A stretch of 64,000 bases of DNA from Pseudomonas sp. HR96 (GCF_034059295.1 NZ_CP139141.1:2153001-2217000); one strand, 5' to 3'; positions 1 to 8,810 are shown, counted from the stretch's first letter. Made by a program: numbers and translations. Notes: generated from the sequence alone by a model not told the origin.

Positions 1-2352
1 GATCACGCCCTTGAGGTAGTCCAGGCCGCCTTCCAGGCTTTCACGCCACACCGAGGTGCGCTGCAGCTTGTCGGCCGTGCGGATGTATAGCATGAGGAAA
101 CGGTCGATGTAGCGGATCAGCGTTTCGTCGTCCAGGTCGGTGGCGAACAGTTCGGCGTGCCGCGGGCGCATGCCGCCGTTGCCGCTGATGTAGAGGTTCC
201 AGCCGTTTTCGGTGGCGATCACGCCAACGTCCTTGCTCTGCGCCTCGGCGCACTCGCGGGTGCAGCCCGAGACCGCAAACTTGAGCTTGTGCGGCGAGCG
301 CAGGCCCTTGTAGCGGTCCTCGATGCGCAGGGCCATCTGCACGCTGTCCTGCACCCCGTAGCGGCACCAGGTGCTGCCCACGCAACTCTTCACCGTGCGA
401 GTGGACTTGCCGTAGGCGTGGCCGGTCTCGAAACCGGCGGCGATCAGCTCGCCCCAGATGTCGGGCAGCTCATGCAGCTGCGCGCCGAACAGATCGATGC
501 GCTGGCCGCCGGTGATCTTGGTGTAGAGGTCGAACTTCTTCGCCACCGCGCCGATGGCCAGCAGGCCGTCGGGGGTGATCTCGCCGCCAGGGATGCGCGG
601 CACCACCGAGTAGGTGCCGTTCTTTTGCATGTTGGCCATGAAGGTGTCGTTGGTGTCCTGCAACGGCACCAGCCAAGGCTCTTGAATCGGGCGGTTCCAG
701 CACGAGGCGAGGATCGAAGCCACCGCCGGCTTGCAGATGTCGCAGCCCAGTTCGCCACAGCCGTGGCCTGCGAGCAGCGCCTCGAAGGTTTCGATGCCCT
801 CCACCCGCACGATGGAATACAGGGCCTGGCGGGTGTAGGGGAAGTGCTCGCACAGGCTGGTGTCCACGGCCACGCCACGGGCCGTGAGTTCATGCTCGAA
901 CACCTGCTTGAGCAGGCTGGCGCAGCCGCCGCAACCGGTCGCCGCGCGGGTCTGTGCCTTGAGCCCGGCCAGGTCGCCGCAGCCGGCGTCGATGGCGCAG
1001 CAGATGGCACCTTTGCTGACGTTGTGGCAGGAGCATACCGTGGCCGTGGCGGGCAGGGCGTCGACGCCCAGCGCCGGCGCTGCCCCAGTGGCCGGGAGGA
1101 TCAGGCTCGACGGGTCCTGCGGCAGGGCGATGCCGTTCTGGATGTATTGCAGCAGGGTGTCGTAGTAGCGGTTGTCGCCCACCAGTACCGCGCCGATGGC
1201 GCGCTTGCCGTCGGCCGAGACCACCAGGCGCCGGTAGCTGGAGGTGGCTTCGTCGATGTAGCGATAGCTGCGCGCGCCGGCTTGGGCCGCGTGGGCATCG
1301 CCGATCGAGCCGACGTCGACGCCGAGCAATTTGAGCTTGGTCGACATGTCGGCGCCGACAAAGGGCTGCGCGGTCTGGCCGGACAATTGCGCGGCGACGC
1401 AACGGGCCATTTCGTAGCCGGGGGCGACCAGGCCGAATATCGCGCCGTTCCAGGCCGCGCATTCACCAATGGCATAGATGGCCGGGTCGCTGCTGCGGCA
1501 ATGGCTGTCGATGGCGACGCCGCCACGTGCGCCCAACTCCAGGCCGCACTGGCGGGCCAGTGCATCCTGGGGGCGAATGCCCGCCGAGAACACCACCAGG
1601 TCGGTCTCCAGCGACTGCCCGTCGGCAAAGCACATGCGGTAGCGATAGTCGCTGCCGGCGGTGATCGACTGGGTCGCGCACGACAGATGCACGCCCACCC
1701 CCAGGGCTTCGATGCGGGCCTTGAGCGCCACCCCGCCGAGGTCGTCCAGTTGCACCGGCATCAGCCGCGGGGCGAATTCCACCACATGGGCTTCCAGGCC
1801 CAGGCTTTTCAGGGCATTGGCCGCTTCCAGGCCGAGCAGGCCGCCGCCCACCACCACGCCGCGGCGCGCGCCTTGCGCCGCCAGGCGAATGTTGTCCAGG
1901 TCGGCGAGGGTGCGGTAGACCAGGCGCGAATGCCCACCAGCTCCCTCGATCGGCGGCACGAACGGATAGGAACCGGTGGCCAGCACCAGCTGCGCGTAGT
2001 CGAGGCGGCCGCTGGCGGTGACCACCTGCTGGCGGGCGCGGTCGATCTCCAGCACCGCTTCGCCCAGGTGCAGGGTCACGCCGCCTTGCTGATAGAGCGC
2101 GGCATCGCCCAGGGCGAGGGACTCGGCGTCGCGGCCGGTGAAGTACTCGGAAAGATGCACGCGGTCGTAGGCGCGCAGCGGCTCCTCGCTGAACACGTGA
2201 ATCCGCTGGCGGGCCAGGGCGCCGTTCGCCATCATCGCCAGCAATTGCTCTACGCAGTGGTGGCCGACCATGCCGTTGCCGATGACCACGAGGTTGGTAA
2301 GGTCACTCACGTCGAGGCTGTTCATTTCTTGGCTGTTCATCGTTGCACCCAT
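1..2352 (-). CDS. nirB: Assimilatory nitrite reductase large subunit, NADH-dependent (3' end outside window)
   Basis: Reduces nitrite to ammonium in the cytoplasm with NADH; normally works with the small subunit NirD, which would lie beyond the window edge. The frame is open from 2352 to position 1, about 784 codons of a family usually near 850. Visible along the translation: an N-terminal FAD domain (VVIGNGMVGHHCVEQL), an NAD-binding loop (VVVGGGLLGLEAAN, near residue 160), a BFD-type 2Fe-2S site (CSCHNVSKG near 440 and TGCGGC near 470), then the siroheme/4Fe-4S ligands CVGSTWC (about 660) and SGCTREC (about 697). Three in-frame ATGs (2352, 2340, 2325) compete; none has a strong ribosome site, so the start is uncertain by nine residues. 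It is divergent from the nitrate reductase and has its own attenuator leader. Identity is certain from the motifs. Confidence 0.95.
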   Translation of the reverse strand, partial: MGATMNSQEMNSLDVSDLTNLVVIGNGMVGHHCVEQLLAMMANGALARQRIHVFSEEPLRAYDRVHLSEYFTGRDAESLALGDAALYQQGGVTLHLGEAVLEIDRARQQVVTASGRLDYAQLVLATGSYPFVPPIEGAGGHSRLVYRTLADLDNIRLAAQGARRGVVVGGGLLGLEAANALKSLGLEAHVVEFAPRLMPVQLDDLGGVALKARIEALGVGVHLSCATQSITAGSDYRYRMCFADGQSLETDLVVFSAGIRPQDALARQCGLELGARGGVAIDSHCRSSDPAIYAIGECAAWNGAIFGLVAPGYEMARCVAAQLSGQTAQPFVGADMSTKLKLLGVDVGSIGDAHAAQAGARSYRYIDEATSSYRRLVVSADGKRAIGAVLVGDNRYYDTLLQYIQNGIALPQDPSSLILPATGAAPALGVDALPATATVCSCHNVSKGAICCAIDAGCGDLAGLKAQTRAATGCGGCASLLKQVFEHELTARGVAVDTSLCEHFPYTRQALYSIVRVEGIETFEALLAGHGCGELGCDICKPAVASILASCWNRPIQEPWLVPLQDTNDTFMANMQKNGTYSVVPRIPGGEITPDGLLAIGAVAKKFDLYTKITGGQRIDLFGAQLHELPDIWGELIAAGFETGHAYGKSTRTVKSCVGSTWCRYGVQDSVQMALRIEDRYKGLRSPHKLKFAVSGCTRECAEAQSKDVGVIATENGWNLYISGNGGMRPRHAELFATDLDDETLIRYIDRFLMLYIRTADKLQRTSVWRESLEGGLDYLKGVI

Positions 2353-2378
2353 CGAAGCCGATCCGGTTTTTTCAAGGC

Positions 2379-2413
2379 AAAAAAAAACGCCTGGAACCAA
2401 AAGGTTCCAGGCG
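2379..2413 (-). terminator. Intrinsic terminator in the nirB leader (attenuator)
   Basis: On the minus strand a perfect 11-bp stem (CGCCTGGAACC, loop TTTT, GGTTCCAGGCG) is followed directly by nine T residues, a textbook intrinsic terminator. It lies between the promoter and the start codon of nirB, so it must be read through for nirB to be expressed. Its 5' arm shares bases with the second hexaloop hairpin at 2408-2423. Confidence 0.9.
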
Positions 2414-2499
2414 CCTTTGCCTGTTCTTGCCGCGGGGCCCGCAAGCCGTCCGCAGTCGTGCGTGCCCAGGCCTTGAGGCCAAACGATCGGCGTTGATCG
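2408..2499 (-). promoter_or_regulatory. ANTAR-type (NasT) antitermination leader of nirB
   Basis: Two short hairpins with six-base loops are visible in the transcript. The first (2499-2484) has stem CGATC/GATCG and loop AACGCC; the second (2423-2408) has stem CAGGC/GCCTG and loop AAAGGC. Both loops have A at position 1 and G at position 4, the hallmark of RNA targets of ANTAR proteins such as NasT/NasR. The 3' arm of the second hairpin is part of the terminator 5' arm, so the two folds exclude each other. The gap between hairpins is about 60 nt, longer than in the two other leaders here, and contains further inverted repeats (GGCC-TCAA-GGCC; CTTGC...GCAAG). Confidence 0.72.
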
Positions 2500-2544
2500 C
2501 GCGGGCTTCCCGCACGCTGCTGCGCGGCGAGATGACAAAACCCA

Positions 2545-2560
2545 TGCAGCGGTTATGCCA
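2545..2560 (-). promoter_or_regulatory. Probable sigma-54 promoter of nirB
   Basis: The minus strand reads TGGCATA-ACCG-CTGCA, with the obligatory GG-N10-GC spacing of -24/-12 promoters. The predicted start of transcription is near 2534, about 35 nt before the first hexaloop hairpin. A sigma-54 promoter fits nitrogen control by NtrC. Confidence 0.6.
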
Positions 2561-2725
2561 GAACCGGCAACGGCCACAGAGCCGGGCGCGGCGGGAGCTA
2601 GCAGCGGTTACCACCTGGCAGGCGAGGATCTGCAATGGTGCACATACACTCTTGTTGCACTATCGCAAGGCATCCGGCGGGCTTGCGGCGCCGCAGGCCC
2701 TGCGGCCCGGCGGCACCTGCCGGGT

Positions 2726-2741
2726 TGGCCCAGCCATTGCA
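2726..2741 (+). promoter_or_regulatory. Probable sigma-54 promoter of the nitrate reductase operon
   Basis: Reads TGGCCCA-GCCA-TTGCA: GG-N10-GC spacing is exact and the -12 half TTGCA is a perfect consensus. The predicted start near 2751 falls just before the first hexaloop hairpin at 2755, the same geometry as in the transporter leader. Confidence 0.68.
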
Positions 2742-2754
2742 GCGCCATGGCAAA

Positions 2755-2809
2755 GGCCGTCAACGACGATGGCCATCCATCAGGCAACACCCACGACAAA
2801 GGCGCCGTG
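2755..2809 (+). promoter_or_regulatory. ANTAR-type (NasT) antitermination leader of the nitrate reductase
   Basis: Hairpin 1 (2755-2774) has a 7-bp stem GGCCGTC/GATGGCC with hexaloop AACGAC. Hairpin 2 (2792-2809) has stem CACGAC/GCCGTG, with one A-C mismatch, and hexaloop AAAGGC. Both loops keep A1 and G4. Hairpin 2's loop and 3' arm (2798-2809) are the 5' arm of the downstream terminator, so a NasT-stabilised hairpin 2 would prevent termination. Confidence 0.75.
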
Positions 2810-2858
2810 CCGCTCCCGTTGAAAAACGGTCGAGCTGCCGGCGCTTTTTGCGTTTTTT
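2798..2858 (+). terminator. Intrinsic terminator in the nitrate reductase leader (attenuator)
   Basis: Arms AAAGGCGCCG (2798-2807) and CGGCGCTTTT (2839-2848) enclose an inner hairpin CCGTT-GAAA-AACGG; T runs follow at 2845-2849 and 2853-2858. The reductase ATG lies only 18 bp further on. Confidence 0.85.
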
Positions 2859-2876
2859 GCAAGAGAGAGAAGGGCG

Positions 2877-5800
2877 ATGGCGCAGGCCTCAGGTTCAAGC
2901 ACCCCCACAGCTGTTCCCACCGCAGTGCGCAGCGTATGCCCGTATTGCGGCGTCGGCTGCGGCATTGTCATGCAGGTGGAGAACAATCTGATCGTCAAGG
3001 TCAGCGGCGACAAGCAGCACCCCAGCAACGCCGGGCGTCTGTGCACCAAGGGCAGCACCTGCGGCCAGGCGGTGGCCAACAGCGGGCGCATGGAGCATGC
3101 GTTCGTGCGCCAGCAGCGCAGCCATGAACCGGTGCGCATGGGCATCGAGGCGGCCATCCAGGCCACCGCCGTGCGCCTGCGCTCGATCGTCGACGAGCAC
3201 GGTGGCGATGCCGTGGCCTTGTATGTCAGCGGGCAGATGTCGCTGGAGGCCCAGTATTTGGCGAACAAGCTGGCCAAGGGGTTCATTCGCAGCCGCCATA
3301 TCGAGTCCAACTCACGACTGTGCATGGCCAGCGCCAGCAGCGGCTACAAGTTGTCGCTGGGCGCCGATGGGCCGCCGGGCGCCTACGACGATTTCGACCA
3401 CAGCGATGTGTTTCTGGTGATCGGCGCGAACATGGCCGACTGTCATCCCATTCTGTTCCTGCGTCTGCTCGACCGGCTGAAGGTCGGTGCTCGGCTGATC
3501 GTCGTCGACCCGCGGCGCACGGCCACCGCCGACAAGGCGGACCTGTTTCTGCAGATCGCCCCCGGCAGCGACCTGGCGCTGCTCAACGGCCTGCTGCACC
3601 TGCTGGTGAGCAACGGCCATACCGATGCGGACTTCATCGCACGGTTCACCGAAGGCTGGGAGGTCATGGAAGACTTCCTGCAGGCGTACACCCCCGAGTT
3701 CGTCGCCCAGGTCACCGGCCTTAGCGAGACGGCGATTCGCCAGGCCGCGCAGTGGATCGGCGAAGCCGGCAACTGGATGAGTTGCTGGACCATGGGCCTC
3801 AACCAGAGCGTGCAGGGCACCTGGCACACCAATGCGCTGTGCAACCTGCACCTGGCCACGGGGGCGATCTGCCGCACCGGCAGCGGGCCGTTTTCCCTGA
3901 CCGGCCAGCCCAACGCCATGGGTGGCCGCGAGATGGGCTACATGGGACCCGGCCTGCCAGGGCAACGTTCGGCGCTGGTCCCTCAGGACCGCGCCTTCAT
4001 CGAGCAGCTGTGGGGCGTGGCGCCTGGCACCCTGCGCGCCGAAGCCGGCAGCGGTACCGTGGCGATGTTTCAGGCCATGGCGGCGGGGGAGATCAAGGCC
4101 TGCTGGATCATCTGCACCAACCCGGTCGCCAGCGTGCCCAATCGCCAGCAGGTCATCGACGGCCTGCGCCGCGCCGAGCTGGTCATCACCCAGGACGCCT
4201 ACCTGGACACCGAGACCAATCGCTTTGCCGACATCCTGCTGCCCGGTGCGCTGTGGGCCGAAGCCGAGGGGGTCATGGTCAACTCCGAGCGCAACCTGAC
4301 CCTCACCCAGCAGGCGGTGCAGCCACCCGGCGAGGCCATGGCCGACTGGCAGATCATTGCCCGCGTCGCCGGTGCCATGGGCTACGGCGAAGCCTTCGAT
4401 TACGCCGACGCATCCCAGGTGTTCGAGGAAATCAAGGGCGCCTGCAACCCGGCCACCGGTTACGACCTGCGCGGCGTCAGCCATCAGCGCTTGCGCCAGC
4501 AGCCGTTGCAATGGCCCTGTGCGAGCGAGCAGGCGCCGCCGCGCAACCCGATCCGCTATCGCTGCGCCGCCGCGGCGATGGCGTCCCCCTCCATCGTCTT
4601 CGCCACGCCCAGCGGCAAGGCGCAGTTCTTCGCAAGGCCGCACCTGCCGCCGGCGGAGTTGCCCGACGAGCAGTTTCCAATGGTGCTCAACACCGGCCGC
4701 CTGCAACACCAATGGCACACCCTGACCAAGACCGGCAAGGTCGCGGCTCTGAACAAACTCAACCCCGGCCCCTTCGTCGAGGTCCATCCCAGTGACGCTG
4801 CCAGGCTCGGCATCACGGCTGGCAGCCCGGTACAGATCCGCTCGCGGCGCGGCACTGCCGAGCTGCCGGCAGTCATCAGCGACCGGGTGCGCCCCGGCAC
4901 CTGTTTTGCGCCGTTCCACTGGAACGACGTGTTTGGCGAACGGTTGGCGATCAATGCGGTGACGGCCGATGCTGTCGATCCGATTTCCCTGCAACCGGCG
5001 TTCAAGTATTGCGCCGTCGAGCTGCAAGCCAAGGCTGGGGCGCCCGTCGCCCAGGCCTCCATCCAGGAGCCAGCCAGCGTGCCGATCGATGCCCTTGCCC
5101 GCCTGCTCGACCTGCAAGGCGCTACGCCACCGAGCCTGAGCGCCGACGAGCAACAGTACATGCGTGGCTACCTGCTGGGCCTGCGCAGCCGCGAGCGGGT
5201 CGGGCAGGGCGTGCCGACGATACCCGCCAGCGCACCCTTCGGCGTGCAGCAGAGGCTGCTGCTCAACGGTGTGCTGGCGGGGCTATTTTCCAGCGCCAGC
5301 GATGCTGGTGCGCAACAGCAGGCTGCAACGCTGCCCGATGCCCAGGCGCCGCAGCTGCTGGTGCTGTGGGCCTCGCAGACCGGCAACAGTGAGGTGCTGG
5401 CCGCCGCCTGCGCAGAGCGCCTGGGCAAGGCAGGCCGACCCGCGCAGGTGCAGGCCATGGCCGAGTCCAGCCTGGAACAACTGCGCAGCGCTGCCGGTGT
5501 GCTGCTGGTGACCAGCACCTTTGGTGATGGCGACCCCCCGGACAACGCCGAGCCGTTCTGGCAACTGCTGCAGGATGCGCCGCCCCAGGCGCTGGCGGCC
5601 AGCCGCTTCAGCGTGTTGGCGCTGGGGGATTCCAGCTACCAGCAGTTCTGCGGCTTTGGCCGCAAGCTGGACGAACGGCTGGCGGCGCTTGGGGCCGAGC
5701 GGATACAGCCACGGCTGGAGTGCGAACCGCAATATCAGGAGCTTGCCGAGCAATGGCTCGGGCAACTGTGCGCCAAGCTCGCGCCCGGCGCACCGATTCA

Positions 5801-6959
5801 GGCCGGCACGGCATCCTCCCCGGGGGCGGCGAACAGCGCCAACCCCTACACCCGCCAGCAACCGCTGCACGCACGGCTGTTGCACAACCGTGTGCTCAAC
5901 GGCAAAGGTGCGCAGAAGGAAACCCGGCATCTGGTGTTCGACCTGGCCGGCCATGACTTTCCCTATCAGGCCGGCGATGCACTCGGCGTCTGGCCGAGCA
6001 ATGACGCGGCGCTGGTCGAAGAATTGTTGAGCCTCATCGGCCACCCGGGCGACACGGCGGTGCAACTGCCGGGCCACGGGCCGATGCCCTTGCGCCAGGC
6101 GCTGAGCGAGCATCTGGAGATCGCCCGCATTCATCCGGACCTGCTGCGCCGGGTCGCCCATCACAGCGCCAACGCGCGCTTGAGCGAACGCCTGGACGAC
6201 GAACCCGCGGCCCTGCAGGCCTGGCTGTGGGGCCGGCAGCTGCCGGACCTGTTGCGCGAGTATCCCCTGCAGCTCGAGGCGGCGCGCTGGGTGGAGATGC
6301 TCAAGCCGTTGCAGCCGCGCCTGTACTCGATCAGCTCGAGCCCCGCGCTCACCCCCGATGAGGTCCACCTGACGGTCGCGACGGTCCGCTATCAGCACCA
6401 GGCACAGGCCAGGGGCGGGGTGTGCTCGACCTTTCTGGCCGACCGCGCCGAGGCTCAAGGCGCGCGGATTTTCCTGCAGAAATCGGCGCATTTCCGCCCG
6501 CCCCAGGATCCGGCAACGCCCTTGATCATGGTCGGCCCGGGCACCGGTATCGCGCCGTTTCGGGCGTTTCTGCAAGAGCGCCAGGCCCGTGCTGCCCAGG
6601 GCCCCAACTGGCTGTTCTTCGGCGAGCAGCGTGCCCGCTGCGACTACTACTACCGCGAGGAATTGCGCGACTGGCAACGCAGCGGCCTGCTGCAGCGTCT
6701 GGACACGGCGTTCTCGCGGGATCAGTCCGACAAGATCTACGTGCAGCAGCGCATGCTCGAAGCCGGCGCCGAGCTCTGGCAGTGGCTGGAGCAGGGCGCG
6801 TGTCTGTGTGTGTGCGGCGATGCCGCGCGCATGGCCAAGGACGTCGACGCGGCGTTGAAGCAGATCGTCCAGCGCCATGGCAAGATGAGCAGCGGTGCTG
6901 CGGCGCTCTACGTCAGCAGCATGAGCAAGGAGCGTCGCTACCTGCGTGATGTGTATTGA
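2877..6959 (+). CDS. Self-contained NADPH assimilatory nitrate reductase: molybdopterin oxidoreductase fused to CysJ-like flavoprotein
   Basis: Reduces nitrate to nitrite in the cytoplasm. The 1360-aa chain begins with a NasC/NapA-like bis-MGD module; its 4Fe-4S ligands are C21, C24, C28 (CPYCGVGC) and C56 (GRLCTKGS). After about residue 730 comes a CysJ-like linker (LSADEQQYMRGYLLGL), a flavodoxin domain (LLVLWASQTGNSE, about 826), an FAD domain (RLYSISSSP, about 1150) and an NADPH-binding motif (GPGTGIAPFRAF, about 1220). Electrons therefore pass NADPH-FAD-FMN-FeS-Mo inside one protein, replacing a separate NasB-type reductase. The ATG has a good ribosome site (AGAAGGG). It is first gene of a likely operon with nasS and nasT and is preceded by a sigma-54 promoter and attenuator. 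This fusion is known in Pseudomonas genomes, often mislabelled as sulfite reductase. Confidence 0.95.
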   Translation: MAQASGSSTPTAVPTAVRSVCPYCGVGCGIVMQVENNLIVKVSGDKQHPSNAGRLCTKGSTCGQAVANSGRMEHAFVRQQRSHEPVRMGIEAAIQATAVRLRSIVDEHGGDAVALYVSGQMSLEAQYLANKLAKGFIRSRHIESNSRLCMASASSGYKLSLGADGPPGAYDDFDHSDVFLVIGANMADCHPILFLRLLDRLKVGARLIVVDPRRTATADKADLFLQIAPGSDLALLNGLLHLLVSNGHTDADFIARFTEGWEVMEDFLQAYTPEFVAQVTGLSETAIRQAAQWIGEAGNWMSCWTMGLNQSVQGTWHTNALCNLHLATGAICRTGSGPFSLTGQPNAMGGREMGYMGPGLPGQRSALVPQDRAFIEQLWGVAPGTLRAEAGSGTVAMFQAMAAGEIKACWIICTNPVASVPNRQQVIDGLRRAELVITQDAYLDTETNRFADILLPGALWAEAEGVMVNSERNLTLTQQAVQPPGEAMADWQIIARVAGAMGYGEAFDYADASQVFEEIKGACNPATGYDLRGVSHQRLRQQPLQWPCASEQAPPRNPIRYRCAAAAMASPSIVFATPSGKAQFFARPHLPPAELPDEQFPMVLNTGRLQHQWHTLTKTGKVAALNKLNPGPFVEVHPSDAARLGITAGSPVQIRSRRGTAELPAVISDRVRPGTCFAPFHWNDVFGERLAINAVTADAVDPISLQPAFKYCAVELQAKAGAPVAQASIQEPASVPIDALARLLDLQGATPPSLSADEQQYMRGYLLGLRSRERVGQGVPTIPASAPFGVQQRLLLNGVLAGLFSSASDAGAQQQAATLPDAQAPQLLVLWASQTGNSEVLAAACAERLGKAGRPAQVQAMAESSLEQLRSAAGVLLVTSTFGDGDPPDNAEPFWQLLQDAPPQALAASRFSVLALGDSSYQQFCGFGRKLDERLAALGAERIQPRLECEPQYQELAEQWLGQLCAKLAPGAPIQAGTASSPGAANSANPYTRQQPLHARLLHNRVLNGKGAQKETRHLVFDLAGHDFPYQAGDALGVWPSNDAALVEELLSLIGHPGDTAVQLPGHGPMPLRQALSEHLEIARIHPDLLRRVAHHSANARLSERLDDEPAALQAWLWGRQLPDLLREYPLQLEAARWVEMLKPLQPRLYSISSSPALTPDEVHLTVATVRYQHQAQARGGVCSTFLADRAEAQGARIFLQKSAHFRPPQDPATPLIMVGPGTGIAPFRAFLQERQARAAQGPNWLFFGEQRARCDYYYREELRDWQRSGLLQRLDTAFSRDQSDKIYVQQRMLEAGAELWQWLEQGACLCVCGDAARMAKDVDAALKQIVQRHGKMSSGAAALYVSSMSKERRYLRDVY

Positions 6960-7014
6960 GCAGGTGGCCGTCGGCGCAGGTTTTTTTCAGGCAACACAGG
7001 CAGGACGAATCGGC

Positions 7015-8220
7015 ATGAGCGACAACAGCGATACCCTTGCGCAGCTGCATGCCCTGGCATGGGTGGCCGGCAGCGACGGCCCGGAAAAGCCCGAATTGAA
7101 TATCGGCTTCATGCCGCTGAGCGACTGCGCCTCGGTGGTGGTGGCCGCGACCCAGGGTTTTGCGCAACCCTATGGGTTGAGCCTGAACCTGCGCCGGCAG
7201 ACCTCCTGGGCGGGGCTCAACGACAAGCTCCTGAGTGGCGAACTGGACGCCGCCCACGCCCTGTACGGCATGGTCTATGCCATCGAACTGGGCATCGGTG
7301 GGGCGCCGGCCACGCCCATGGCGGTGCTCATGGGCCTCAACCAGAACGGCCAGAGCATCAACCTGTCGCAGCCGCTCAAGGCGGCAGGCGTCACGGACGG
7401 CAGCGCGCTGCGCCAGCACGTGCTGGCCAATGCCCGCAAGCTCGACTTTGCCCAGACCTTTCCCACCGGCACCCACGCCATGTGGCTGTACTACTGGCTG
7501 GCGAGCCTGGGCATCCACCCGCTGCAGGACGTCAACAGCGTGGTCATTCCGCCGCCACAGATGCTCGCCCACCTGCAGTCCGGGCGCATCGACGGGTTCT
7601 GCGTTGGCGAGCCGTGGTGCGCCGATGCCGTCGCCCATGCCCAGGGCTTCACTGTGGCGACCAGCCAAAGCATCTGGCCCGACCACCCGGAAAAGGTCCT
7701 GGCCTGCACTCGCGAGTTTGTCGAAGCCTACCCCAACACCGCCCGCGCCCTGGTCATGGCGGTGCTCGAAGCCAGCCGCTTCATCGATGCCAGCACGGAA
7801 AACCGCCGCAGCACCGCGCAGTTGCTCAGCGCCAGCGATTACCTCGACCTGCCGGCCAGCCGCATCGAGCCGCGCCTGCTCGGCCACTACGAGGACGGCC
7901 TGGGCAACCAGTGGCAGGACGCGCACCCGTTGCGCTTTCATGGCGATGGCGCGGCCAATTTCCCGTACCTGTCCGACGGCATGTGGTTTCTCACCCAGTT
8001 CCGGCGCTGGGGGCTGCTGCGCGACGATCCGGATTACCTGGCGGTGGCCAGCCGGGTCCAGCAGATCGACCTGTACCGCCAGGCGGCCGGCAGCCTGGAG
8101 ATCGCCGCGCCCGCCGGTGCGTTGCGCTGCTCAAAGTTCGCTGATGGCCGCGTCTGGGACGGCAGCGATCCGCTGAGTTATGCACGCAGCTTCGCCGTGC
8201 ATGCCCGTCATGACCAGTAA
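7015..8220 (+). CDS. nasS: NasS, cytoplasmic nitrate/nitrite sensor (NrtA-like)
   Basis: A 401-aa relative of the nitrate-binding protein NrtA/CmpA. It has no signal peptide (MSDNSDTLAQLHAL), which separates NasS sensors from true periplasmic receptors. Known role of the family: in the absence of nitrate, NasS holds NasT inactive; nitrate or nitrite binding releases NasT. An upstream in-frame ATG at 6946 overlaps the reductase end, but the ATG at 7015 has the ribosome site (CAGGACG) and starts the conserved region. Conserved solute-binding features include PLSDCASVVVA near the start and FCVGEPWCADA in the middle. It sits 55 bp after the reductase and 12 bp before nasT, so the three are probably co-transcribed. 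Confidence 0.93.
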   Translation: MSDNSDTLAQLHALAWVAGSDGPEKPELNIGFMPLSDCASVVVAATQGFAQPYGLSLNLRRQTSWAGLNDKLLSGELDAAHALYGMVYAIELGIGGAPATPMAVLMGLNQNGQSINLSQPLKAAGVTDGSALRQHVLANARKLDFAQTFPTGTHAMWLYYWLASLGIHPLQDVNSVVIPPPQMLAHLQSGRIDGFCVGEPWCADAVAHAQGFTVATSQSIWPDHPEKVLACTREFVEAYPNTARALVMAVLEASRFIDASTENRRSTAQLLSASDYLDLPASRIEPRLLGHYEDGLGNQWQDAHPLRFHGDGAANFPYLSDGMWFLTQFRRWGLLRDDPDYLAVASRVQQIDLYRQAAGSLEIAAPAGALRCSKFADGRVWDGSDPLSYARSFAVHARHDQ

Positions 8221-8232
8221 CCGGAGGCCCGC

Positions 8233-8808
8233 ATGCTGCGCATCCTGCTGATCAACGACACCTCGAAAAAGGTCGGCCGCCTGCGCGCTGCCCTCAGCGA
8301 AGCCGGCTTCGAGGTCATCGACGAATCGGGCTTGACCATCGACCTGCCGGCCCGGGTCGAGGCGGTGCGGCCCGACGTGGTGCTGATCGACACCGAGTCA
8401 CCCGGGCGCGACGTGATGGAGCATGTAGTGATGATGACGCGCGATCGCCCGCGGCCCATCGTGATGTTCACCGACGAGCATGACCCCGGCGTGATGCGCC
8501 AGGCGATCAAGTCGGGCGTCAGCGCCTACATCGTCGAAGGTATCAATGCGCAACGGCTGCAACCGATCATGGACGTGGCCATGGCCCGTTTCGAGTCCGA
8601 CCAGGTGTTGCGTTCGCAGCTGCACGCCCGTGAGCAGCAACTGGCCGAACGCAAGCGCGTGGAGTTGGCCAAGGGCATGCTGATGAAAATGAAGCAGTGC
8701 AGCGAGGAGGAGGCCTACACGCTGATGCGCCGTCAGGCCATGAGCCGGCAGCAGAAGTTGATCCAGGTGGCCGAGCAGATCATCGCCATGAACGACATGC
8801 TCGGCTGA
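8233..8808 (+). CDS. nasT: NasT, ANTAR-domain transcription antiterminator
   Basis: A 191-aa protein with an N-terminal receiver-like domain (LRILLINDTSKKVGRLRAAL; the phospho-acceptor-like D is in VVLIDTES) and a C-terminal ANTAR RNA-binding domain (ERKRVELAKGMLMKMKQ...EAYTLMRRQAMSR). ANTAR proteins bind paired hexaloop hairpins in nascent RNA and stop terminators from forming. Here three such targets are visible, before nirB, the nitrate reductase and the transporter. Activity is expected to be held in check by the upstream partner NasS rather than by phosphorylation. ATG 8233 follows a CCGGAGGCCC ribosome site. Length and domain order match the family. Confidence 0.95.
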   Translation: MLRILLINDTSKKVGRLRAALSEAGFEVIDESGLTIDLPARVEAVRPDVVLIDTESPGRDVMEHVVMMTRDRPRPIVMFTDEHDPGVMRQAIKSGVSAYIVEGINAQRLQPIMDVAMARFESDQVLRSQLHAREQQLAERKRVELAKGMLMKMKQCSEEEAYTLMRRQAMSRQQKLIQVAEQIIAMNDMLG

Positions 8809-8810
8809 CC

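Noticed and set aside
157-2496. A 779-codon open frame on the plus strand
   Set aside because: It is the mirror of nirB; the minus strand encodes all siroheme and flavin motifs, while the plus-strand translation is compositionally odd and runs through the terminator.
2608-2645. TGGCAGG...CTGCA as a sigma-54 promoter
   Set aside because: The GG to GC spacing is 13, not 10; the 2726-2741 site fits exactly.
2626-2672. Full NtrC site between the divergent nas promoters
   Set aside because: Half-sites TGGTGCA and TGCACT exist but their partners are poor and the orientation does not give the usual TGCACC-N4-TGGTGCA.
3312-6878. Two long minus-strand frames opposite the nitrate reductase
   Set aside because: They are shadows of a GC-rich gene with clear domain motifs on the plus strand.
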